From NCBI GenBank assembly GCA_964036155.1, contig OZ038423.1, forward strand, positions 37,153,249 through 37,217,248: a stretch of 64,000 bases of DNA, written 5' to 3'. The position numbers were made by a program, and so were the translations under genes. Below, one piece after another: positions 1 to 12,000 of the stretch; the stretch's first letter is position 1, and each line of letters opens with the position of its first letter. Under the pieces are notes generated by a model. That model was not told the DNA's origin. It did no database searches and was given only the letters and a program-made list of their open reading frames with translations. Source of the DNA: Diploscapter coronatus (Eukaryota; Nematoda; Chromadorea; Rhabditida; Rhabditidae).

Positions 1-3000
1 TGAATTGAGCAAGAACTTCAACCTACTGCTGTCCTCTCGCGAGCCGACATTCGTGTGGGAATTTCTCGCCGAGTGGATCGAGCGAATTGTCGATGAGGAG
101 AACGGGACTGAGCTGACTGTCAGTCTGACGCAGTGGCATATGGTGAGTATTTTCATTTGTTTCGGACAGGCTTGCAAGAAAACAACTACAACTGCAGTTC
201 GGTTGCAAATTTCAGAAAAAGTCGCAATCTGTTGAAAGATCACTTTTTTAGAATTATTCAAATTTGATTGATTTATTTTTCAGGCCCTCCGTTTCTGCCT
301 CTCCGTTTGTCCCCTAGAAACAGCCCGAGTCGAGATTCTGCCCAATTTCCTACATCGAATTCTCCAGTGCGCAGATGAGCTAAAATTCGCGAAGATGAAC
401 GACGAGGGCATCAAAACGCTGCTGGCCGCGTTCGACACGACGCTCACAAAAATGAAGGGTGTGGACTACGTGAGGAACGAGAAGGACGACGAAAACTCGA
501 CTGTCATTTCCTTCTCCGATGAGATGAAGCACGCATTCAATGGTATGTCTATTAGTTTGAATTTTCTTTTTTTGGTTTTACTATTTTTTCCTGTTTAAAT
601 TCAACTACTTTCTGACTTGGGACTTTTTTGCCACACAACTGGTACAATGCGCGGTTTTTTCGTATTGCCAACAGCTAGGCATTTCTTATTTTCCTCGTTC
701 AATCGCTACTCTCTTTCTGTGTACATCGCAGACAAATTTCATCAATTCCCGGATATGTTCACATCTTTCCTTTTTCCTTCTCAGCAGCTATTTGATTTTT
801 GCTATTTAGCGCGTACAGAAAGAAAACAACAATTCCATTGTTCTTCATTCTGCAGCATGGTTTTCCATCTTTCTCCTTTTTTCCATTCAACCCTTCGACT
901 AACCTCGGATGTTTGCTGCATACGTGGGCTTTGTTGTGCTGCTCGAATTCGAGCTTTCATTAGACGGTGTATTTTCCATTCTTAACGGCGGAAGATTATG
1001 GCGAGAATGACGAAATTTCGTCTATTTATACCCATTTTCTGGACAAAATTAACATTCAAATCTTTAATTGTATCTTAAACCCAACATATCTTCTTTGTTT
1101 TCGTCTAATGAAATTGCTCATTAAAGGCCTGCTCAGATTTAGTTGCAATGGAATTTGCAACTCGCTAGAATAACATGAGAAATGAAAGAGTCGTGATTTC
1201 ATCATTTTTGGTGTGCTCTCTTGGTTTCTCATTTTATTCTAGCGAGTTGCAAGTTGCATTGTGACTAAGTCTGAACGCGGGTCCTAACTCATCGTCCTCT
1301 CATCCTATTTGGTAATTTTTTGTTTTCGGCTTTTCTTTCAACTATTGTTGAAATTCGTTGGTTCATTGCGATCTTAAATTTGAGAAACACATCGTGCCGT
1401 GGTGTAGTGACAAGTTTCAGCAAAGTCCCAAGTCTGGTTAACTTTACAGAAAAAAACAGATAGATAAATGATAAGAAATTCTGTATTTGAAAAAAGAAAT
1501 CTTCTTGCAGAATCCTTGTGTGCCTGTCGTAGCCGAGTGCTGGATCTGTCAGTGGCCCTCTACTCCCTTTACGTTTCCCGTCGTCGTTCGCCTTCCTTCT
1601 CCACCCTCTTGACTGCCTCCTCTCAACTGCTCATCAAATTCTCCCAAATCCTCTTCTACACGCGATACAAGACGCTGCGAGTCGACGTCTCGGCGCACTT
1701 CGAGAATTGGCTCAAGTACCTGGCTGAGGTTTGTAGTTTTCTAAAAAAAAAAATTGCTGAATATTTCATTAAAAGTGGTACAAGACTTTCATTTCATTTC
1801 TTCTCTTATTTTTGAAATGACTTTCTGTATTTAACATTGACATTTTTTTCTCTACATCCCCTAACAACTAATCCGATGACAAGTATAAGAAATTTTTGAA
1901 ATTAAAAATTAGCTGAAAATTCATTAATTGAATCAGCATTTCAGGTTCTAAGTTGTGACACTTGGCCTTCCGAAATGCAGAACAAGAAATGCGACGATCT
2001 GTCAGTGCGCATCGAGCTGCTACAGCTGCTCATCAATCTCTACACTTCTTCAGCCAATTTCCAATCTGAAGATGCCAACAGGTCATTTTCCTCTATTTTT
2101 TATTTTTATTTTTGAAAATTTCAGTCCCCAGCCAACTTCAACCTCTCACGAGCCTCCATTCAGCTCTGCAGAAGTCGCTATGATCGAGAACAAGAGGATT
2201 TTCGAGGTATGTTATTATGCTTATATATATTATTGATTGGAGAGAACGTCGATATTCAAATTTATTACGCTATTCGTCTAGTTTCTCTACGCGATTCACT
2301 TTCGTTCCAATTTCGATTCTAATTGCTGCGCATGAATATCGACTTTCTCTCCAATCGACTATATTTAGTTTTTAAGACCAATACTACTATTTATAGAGTT
2401 CATCAAGATTTAGGAAGGAAAGATAAATAGTTGAATAAATTAGACAAATTAATTATGGTTCTATATTAATTGTAGAAAGGAGCATTTAAATGAAATTTCA
2501 AAGCTAGTGAATTTCTTGCAGAAATCCTGCCGAGCAGTGTGGATTGGTCTGACAATGGACACAGGAAATTGCGTGACGGAGCACGTGAAAATGGCCGAAG
2601 TGCTGATGCGACTGCACGCGAGGAAGGCAGGGGAGCCGAGCAGCGATGTGGAGAATATGATCGCTTCTTCGCTGGCCAATACTAATCCGGTAAAATTCCT
2701 ATATATCATAATTTTTGAAATTTAGAATGAAAGACATGAAGTTTCGTAATTTATTCAAATTTCATTATCTTCTTCTTTCTGTTTTTCCTGAAATTTTCAA
2801 GTACTATGACGGACTGAGGGAACTTGTTTTCCCAAACTATTTCGGTCACCTGTATTTACAGACGGTTTTTTTCTACATTCCCTACCCTCTCTATCCGTCT
2901 CTATAGATACAGTCGTCTGTAAATACAAGAGGCCACTATTTTGTCCTACTCTGTCTCCGTTTTCCCTGACTATATAGGACCAGTCAGTCCGTCATTTAGT

Positions 3001-6000
3001 AACTCGTTTTTACAAAAAAAAAATTATTTTTGAGTTTTTGGTACAAAAATGATAAATTTTAAAAACCTTGCAGGTGAACGGCTCCCTGGCAGTGACGACA
3101 TTCCATCGACTGTGGACTCTGAGCCGAAGCGTGCTCGGCTGCGAAAGGAAGCCCTTCAATCGAGTCGCCCTGTTGCTGCTGTCCTGGCTGGCCGATGACT
3201 CCGCGGGCAGGGAGAGGGGCGAATTGAGGGCGGCAATCGCGGAATGGCTCATGGATTGTGCCAGACACGACGATTTGCCGGGCATTATTCAGGTTTGAAG
3301 ATTTTTTGTTTTTTTTTCAAAAAATTATAGAAAGAAAAAAACTAAATTTGAATACATTTTTGATTTGTATGTTTGAATGAGAGCCATACAATGCAGTTTT
3401 ATCTGAATTTACAAGACGTTTTTTTCCTAATTTGTGTGATTTACAGATGCTCTGTGCAATGTTGATGAACCCAGTGACTGCGAGAATCTCGATCCAATAC
3501 GTCCGACTGGAAAGCAGACTGACGAAGGAGCGATGTCCCTCTCTGCCTGCAGACGTGTCCGTGGTCACTCTCGCTACGGCTGATGGAAAGCACCGAATGT
3601 TCCATGTGGTTGGAAAGGCTATTGAAAGGTGAATTCGTGATTTTAATTGATTTTTTGGAGCATTATATAAAATTGATCTCTTCTATGAAATCACAACAGA
3701 TTTATAAAAAAAAAACTTATAAGAAGCAATTCTACAAATTTTATCCGATTATTTTCAGACCATGGTTGTCTGACGTGAGAAATCGCCTACTGCTTTCGAC
3801 AGAGCAACAAGACTCGGGCAAAGCCTCGTTCACTCCAATTCCAACCACGTCTGATGTGCCGATATTCGACGATGAAGAGGATACGGTAATTTTAAAATGA
3901 CATTTGGAAAATTGCTCGATATCACTAGATTAGAAATAGATCAGTATGATTGCAAATGATAGGAAGCGGCATTTTGCACGTTATTTCATCATGTTGTGTG
4001 GTTTTAAGGTAGTCTAGAATTCTGCAAATCTTAGTAAAAATGCTGTGTATTGACATTATTCATCTCTGCTCAAATATGGTTCGTTGAAAATTTGATCAGT
4101 CAAAAATGAACTGATGACAAAGTCATATCAAAGTTACAGGATTCGCTGGAATACGGCTTGGAGGACCTGGATCCCGCAGTGATCGAAGTTATGCAATACC
4201 TCGTGGAAATGACCTGCGAAGAGGAGGAAATGGCATCTGGAATGACGACTGCATCCGCGACTGAGGAAGAGACGCAGAAAATCATCGAGGCGATTGGAGG
4301 GGCGGAGAATATTCCGCCAACGGGAACGACTGCAGGACCGATTGCTTGGTGAGGGAATTCAGATTCTTAGATTTTAGGCAATTAGAAAATGATGATTTTT
4401 TGATAACGAGACTCCAAAAAAGAACTTATAAATCTTTAGCCAAATCCAATCTTCATCCATTCAATAGTCTCTAAATCCTTTTAATTTCTGAATTACCTGA
4501 ATTTAAAAAAAAAAAAAAAAATTGAAAATGATTAATTGATAAAACTTTCTCCTATTGTACAGAATGAATGATACAGGATATTACTTTTACAAAAATGTAT
4601 TTGAAAGAAGCGTTTTTTTAGGAAGAAACTGGAAGCCTCCAATGTCAATTCTTCTATTGGAACCGGTCAATCTGCTAGCACAGATCAGAAACACCCAGTC
4701 AGACCGATGCGAGTCGGAGACACTGTGAATCGACTGAAGAAGGGACATCGCAGACAGGACTCTCTTCAGGAGAGCATCTTCACCATGACCGAGAAGGATC
4801 TCAAGTACGAATAATTTCTTGAAAAAATACAGTTAAAGATGATAGGAAGAAGGCATTTTTCATTTGATGGAGCGATTTTTATGTATCCGATAGTTTTTTT
4901 TTCATGAAAAACTTTTCACTTGACAAAAATAAGATTCAAATGGTAGTTGCTAGAAGAAGGTTGATCAAGTTGAAATTTCATGAATATAAAAAAAACTTTA
5001 AAAGGGATTTTTCCAGATCCTTCGACACCACAGACATTCTGCGTCCATCGGAATCCGGCGAGAATAGTGCAGAGGCGCTGTTCTCCGATCTCTACGTCCA
5101 TCTTCTGCTGTACGGGGAGAGTGGCAGAGTCGTGGATTTGGGTCGGGCCGAGGGAGCTTTCAGGATTTTGAGGTCGGCAGAAATATAAATTATTCTCATT
5201 TTGCTTTTTTCATCTTTCCATTTGCCACATTTAAAAAATTTTGCAAAATTACAAGGTTGAAAACGTGTTCAGTGCCCTGATCCGTCCCCGCACCTTCTCC
5301 CTTTCCCGTCAGCAACTTCTGCGCTGCCTCGTCTCGAGTGGAACAGCTACGAATGGAACGAACTGTTTTGGAGATGGCACCTCGCAGAACGGAGGCTCTC
5401 TCGTCGAGCTGATGACCAAGCATGTGCGTGCAATTCTGGGACAGCATTTCTGGTCGCCAGCCTCCGACGAAGACGCAGTCAGGCAGAGACACATCACATT
5501 GTTGGAGCTGATCATTACCGTATGGAAGAATTGAGAAATTTGATTGAAATAAAGAAAATTGCAGATTTGTCTTCACTTCCTTCGCTCCTTTTTCCTCGAT
5601 TCGCCAGTGTCCCCGGTCACCGAAGAGGATCTGCTCATCTCCTGCAAGTGCAAGGTATTTTTTTTTGGAAATTGAAGATTTTGAACAACTCAAAACAGTT
5701 GATTTTTTTCTTTCATTTGGAAATGTCACGCTACTTGACAAAATTGGTGCTTAGCTAGAAAAGCTTAAGGAAACATTCTTAATTTTGCATATACCAGCTC
5801 TTCAAGTTGTGGACGTTATGACATATTCCTGAATTTTCATTCTTTTCTTCTGAAACGGAAATCTGTCATTTTTGGGTAAAAATTGAATTTCAGATTGCTG
5901 CCTTGGACCTTCTCTGCGACATCTTCGACGAGCTGTGTGAAATGTTGAAAGAGCAGCAATCGCGCGCATTCGTCCTCTTCGTGCAGGCAGTGCTGTCGCG

Positions 6001-9000
6001 GTCCAAAATGCAGAAGTCCATCCTCCACTTCCTCATGACTTCCGTCAGCGAGCCGAGACTGGAGCTGGAACCTAATGCAAAGTACGGTTATGCATAATTT
6101 GTTAGCATCGAACGAAGATACCAAATTCCCGTATAGTCTATCTGCCATTACCCACAAATTTACACATCTCACCCCACCACGACATGTTATTATCATCTCT
6201 CCCTCACTTCGACTTCACTTCTCTACCTGCACTCACCCTGTGCAGGCGACGGAATTAATATTTTCCTGCCGGTATCTTTCTCGGGTGCTATCGAATGCAC
6301 TATTTCTGTCCATGCGATTGACTTGAGCCCTTAGTCGTTGTTGAAGAATTTATTTCATCTTTAGAAATGGGACAAAAATAACAGAGCAGCCGTCCTCTGC
6401 CCTGTCCGATAGAAAGAACAAAGTTTTGGAGGCACGGTAGAGGAGGAGGTCATCTCTTTATCGAGAGATGACAGAATACAATAGACTAGAGAAAAAAGGT
6501 GTGATAAACAAAATCGCTGGGTCAGGCAAATGGAAAAGGTTTTTATGACCCGCGGACAGATGGGAAATCGGCACCAAAATTCAAAAAACGATGAAAGAAG
6601 GTGCTCTCGAGCACACACCCTTCAAAAAGCACTACGGTGAACTCCAGGCCCTCTAATAGATCATCCATGTAAATCAAGTGATAATAGAACACATTGTGAC
6701 TTGGCTCAAACTCGACAGGAAAAAACTGGGCAAAACAATACACGATCTCAAATCTTAAATTCTACCCTTTCTCACACTTACACACTCGCCAATTCGTACA
6801 CACATTTCCTGATCAGGAATCTTGCTAACTTCAATTTCAATATACTTTGACTGCAATGTGCGGGTGAGATTTGTTGAAGTTGGAGTCTGATCTTGTGTAT
6901 CTCTACAAAGCACTTCTTTAATCTTCTGATCTGACTAAAATTTAAAAAAAAAAAAAAAGAAACTGATTTTTTATTTCATTTTTTAAGATTGCTTTTCAGC
7001 ATCCCCCTGGCGGTGTCAGTCTGTGAATTCAACGAATCAATGCACGGCAACTCCAAGCGCCTCTCTGCAGTGATGGCCGTCTATCAGAGATGTCTGCTCG
7101 CTCTCACAGGACAGGCAATTCGACTCGAGTGCGACATCAAGAATGGACTCACCAATTTCACGGATGAGGTCAATTTGATGATTTTAGCAAAGTTCGCGCA
7201 TTTTCATTAATGTATAGGGGGTTGCAAATTTGAGGCCCGATCGAGCATTGAAACCCGACATGATATACGAGAGGCAGAAAACGACGAAATATCATAAGGG
7301 ACACAGTGCAAAAGAAGTGTGAAGGAGGGAGAGAAAGACTCGATCGGATTTTATTTGGGTCTAAACTTGCGGCCCTGATGCATAGTCTAAAAGCATATGA
7401 ATTTCCAACAAAAAATCTAATGTTTTTGAAAGTGTACAATTTTTATTTTACAGAGTCTCTCAAGCGCAAACCGCATCATCCTGAACGAGAAGTTGTACAT
7501 GCCAACGAGTACAGCTGCAAATGTCAATCTGGCGAAGAACCCACCCATAGTGGAATTGAGAGCATTCGTGCTCACGCTGCTCAATGCCCTCAAGAGGAGA
7601 CCCAAGAGACACGAGACTTGGCTGCAACTCATCGTGCATATCGTGCCTTGGTTGGAAAGGTGGAGGAATTTGTTGATAGTAGTTTGCAAAAGATATAAAG
7701 TTGACTAGAAAATTTGAAAGAATAAATGAAAATATTGTCAAAATCTTTGAAAGAGCAAGAGAAAACCTAACGTTTTCTTAAAAGCCGATGAAAATGAATA
7801 ATTTTCAGATCCCTGCCAACATTGTTGGTGAGAATTGCCGAGCAGCTCTGCAAGAATATCAACACTTCGTTGAACACGACGTTCGCAGAGACGGACATCG
7901 ATAGGATCGAGGACAAGGACTTCACTGATTTGCCTGCCAACTACATTGAAATGGTAAAAATGATGAACTAAAGAAAAGTTATGGCATCTTGTAAATAGTT
8001 GAATGATTTTTGTCAAGTGACTTTCTTCGGGGAAAATGAGAGATAACCCATTAGTTAACAAAAATCACTCATTCAGTAACAGACTGTCGTAAGTTATTGA
8101 TCTATTGATCCTTGAAAAAGATGGCAGGTTGTCAAAGATGAGATTGATTTATCGATTTTTCAGCTGATGGAAATGCTGACGACTCTTGTACATTATTGCA
8201 TTGCCTCGGATGCAGCGCCATTGGGGTCTGCAGTCCCACAGCCAAACATCACTCAATCGCCCCCATCGAATTCAACCAGCGTGGTTGGACAGGTTGGCAA
8301 TTTTTCCTATTACCTATCATCTATTGCACGTCTTCCATAAAAAGGACAGTGTTATGTCTATTGATTAGTGTTTTTGTCAAATGAATTAATTGTTATTTAG
8401 GTGATTTACACGATACCAGGCACAAAAGCGGCAACGGAAGTGTTCAGCAGTTTCGTCAAAGTCTTCAGTTCGAATGATTCGAGTTCGGTAAGTAAACTTA
8501 TAAAATTCTTTCTGCAAAAAACTATGCATGTCTATTTTTGAGGATATTTCTTAAAAATCGTACACTTATCATTTTTCTTGGTTCAATCTAGAAATATCCA
8601 AACATGACGAGATAGATGTAGGGCCCGCAAGTGATTTTGCGAAGTTGAAGATGGCGTTTTAAAACTTACGCCATTGGATTAGGCCTATTTTGAGAAGCAA
8701 TGAGCAGCTTTTCTTTTTCCAACCCGATGCTCCTATCAAAAGTTGTGCACTGCCTACTTTTGAAAATAGCGACTTTCAAACAATTACCGTCGATCATTTT
8801 GGAATTTTTTTGTTCTAAATATGCAACACACTTAGATCTACAAGAATATACTAGGTACTTTTGAGTGGAACCTCCCTGGAGTTTCAGAAGTTCAATTCTA
8901 TCGAAATTTCGCTGACGACTAATTTTCGAACGGCTCCCAGAATAGTTCTGAACTGATTTTAGTGTTTTAAAGGCGCAAATCGTTCGCCCATATGCCCATC

Positions 9001-12000
9001 TGAACGTTTGTAGAAAAAATGTCCCATGAAATTGCCTAATTAACGAGGAATAAAAATAAGACCAATTTTGCTTCATAAATTGGATGAAGCTTGCGGACTT
9101 TAGATAGATGTTGAGTGCGTATGAAGATGATAGGAAAACGCTCTCACATTCTTCTTATGCTATCTCACTGTGTTCCGACATTTCCAAATCTCCATTCTTG
9201 GCAATGTTGAATTTTCAGTCTGCCGGCATAGCGTTTTCGAAGATGGGCATGCGACATCGCGGAGAGATGTGGAGACAGGCGCGGAATGACATGCTCACCT
9301 CGCTGCCCCACATTCTGGCGACGATCTGTGACTTGTGGAGTGTGGTACGAGTCGGGCAACAGCCTTGTCTGCCAGTCGGCTCCCCGCAGCGTCTGAATCG
9401 ACTCATTTTGGAGCTGCTCTCCCCGATTGCGTCGTTCCATCAACACGCATTGTTAGCTGCCCTGTCACTCGTCTGGCTTTCGAGATCGAATTCGCTGCCT
9501 CTGTCAGGTGAAAATTGAAGTCACTTTTATCTCGAATAATGACAATAACATTATGATAATGTGTGAATTCTAAATAATCACAACGAATCTCTTTACGAGA
9601 CATTTCATAGTTTTTGAGAAACAGGCTTGTCATATTGTAATTGCCAGCGTAAAAATTCTGAGGCAAAGATGCCGAAGATAATTGAAATTTTATTTTCAGA
9701 CGAAGCTTCCTTCGAGTACTCCTCTTCCCAGTTGGATGTCACCCACCTCGTCTTTTCTCTCAAAGACATTTCCTTCGATCGCCTGGTCGCTGTTGTGGCT
9801 GACACTTTGAAAGATGTTGGAACAAAATCTGCCAAAATAGGAAATCAGTTGGAAAAGGTTAGGAATGAAAAAAATTAAGATAAGGTGTGTCCCAAAATTC
9901 AGGCCACCCCCCCTAAATCGAGGATTTACATAATCTACTATATATACAAGTGCTAACTTTGGCTGTATATAAATTCTGAGGAGTGGAAAAGCATAACTCA
10001 AAAAGAGATAAAGCATGCATGTTGTTTACAAAGCGTAATTTGAGCAAAAACGTTATTTTAAGGTGTCCCAAAATTATGGCTACCCTTCATATTTTAGTTA
10101 TATTTTAATTATTTTGACACCATAGAGTGAACTAATCCGGTTCAAAATTTGCACAATTATTCCATGATATACCCTCCTAATATCTGTCAAGTTTCATCCC
10201 GATCCGATCTTCTATAAGGATTCTACGAATTTTTTTACCGAGAGTGATCCTTGACTATGGAAAAATGCTAATTTTGGGCTATCTGGAAACTGCACAACAC
10301 GCATGACCTCATGATATGCGAAATATAGTGGTAGGCTTTCTTTTCTCCACACTATTTTGTATGTCATAAAGTCATGCGTGTCATGGGATTTCCAAATTGC
10401 CCAGCTTTGTATGGAATTTCCAAGAACTGCCTTCGAAAAAAATTCACTATTCGCCAAAAGTTTGACAAACCATAAAACTAATAATATGACATGATAATAT
10501 CACTATTCTACTTTCAAAGTATCATATTGGTTTTCTTTGAAAAAATCCTACCAGGAGCATTGCACAACTTTTTCTAAAATACCCTAAATTTGCCCTATTT
10601 TCCATAGTTAAGGAGATGTTGTCTTTTCGAACCGACTGTGCTTTCCAAATACGCACGTGAAAAATATGAATGAGGGCTCAAAAGCTGTGCAGCAATAAAT
10701 TCTCGTAAATCTATGTGAACTTATATGAATATCATTTTATTTTCTCGAGTAGTGAATTTTTTTCGAAGGCAGTTCTTGGAAATTCCATACAAAGCTGGGC
10801 AATTTGGAAATCCCATGACACGCATGACTTGATGACATACAAAATAGTGTGGAGAAAAGAAAGCCTACCACTATATTTCGCATATCATGAGGTCATGCGT
10901 GTTGTGCAGTTTCCAGATAGCCCAAAATTAGCATTTTTCCATAGTCAAGGATCACTCTCGGTAAAAAAATTCGTAGAATCCTTATAGAAGATCGGATCGG
11001 GATGAAACTTGACAGATATTAGGAGGGTATATCATGGAATAATTGTGCAAATTTTGAACCGGATTAGTTCACTCTATGGTGTCAAAATAATTAAAATATA
11101 ACTAAAATATGAAGGGTAGCCATAATTTTGGGACACCTTAAAATAACGTTTTTGCTCAAATTACGCTTTGTAAACAACATGCATGCTTTATCTCTTTTTG
11201 AGTTATGCTTTTCCACTCCTCAGAATTTATATACAGCCAAAGTTAGCACTTGTATATATAGTAGATTATGTAAATCCTCGATTTAGGGGGGGTGGCCTGA
11301 ATTTTGGGACACGCTATATTTTACTCGCAAATTCCCTATAAAAATCGACAAAATTGAGGAGAATGTTTTCAGGCAAGTTTCCCGAACGAAACGCCTCTGC
11401 TGGAGCTTCTCCACTCGCACCTGCAACTTCTGCCTGTGGCGACTCTGCTGCAGCGATGGATGCCTCTTCTCGCTCTGCTCTGCGAAGCTCCACTCGCATC
11501 GCTCAATCCAAGGGCTATTTTCCTTCTCTTCAAGTAAGTTTTCAAGTTTTACAAAATTATCGTATCATTCTCAATATATGTTCTTCAAATCTTTACTTTT
11601 TGGCCAGAAGTCGTTTGAGAGAAGAAGAAGACGGGGCTTCTTTTAAATGAAGAAAGCATGTTTTAGATTGCTGTGTCACTTCGTGCGAAACGTGGGCGCA
11701 GCTCAAATCGTGGAGGACAAAGCGATGTCGCGCGCGTTGCAAGAGGCCTGTCAGAAACTGACAGATGCGATCAATGGAATTGTCGCGTGGCAGCTGGAAA
11801 CGACCACCTGGCTGAAGAGAACACTCGTCGTCAAGTCCGATTTAAGCAGTATCGCAGGTTGCAAATTTAGAATGTTTTGAAAGATTCGAAGTTTTTTTAA
11901 AGAATTAAATCCCGTTTCTGCAAAGTTCATCTACAAACAATAAAAGACCGTTTAAAATGAGTCTTATTTTGAGAATAAATTAAAAATTTTGAGGATCTCG

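Noticed and set aside
10212..10987. Two open frames with almost the same protein on opposite strands
   Set aside because: They are the two arms of the foldback element read outward. They have no gene structure, and the identity follows from the inverted repeat.
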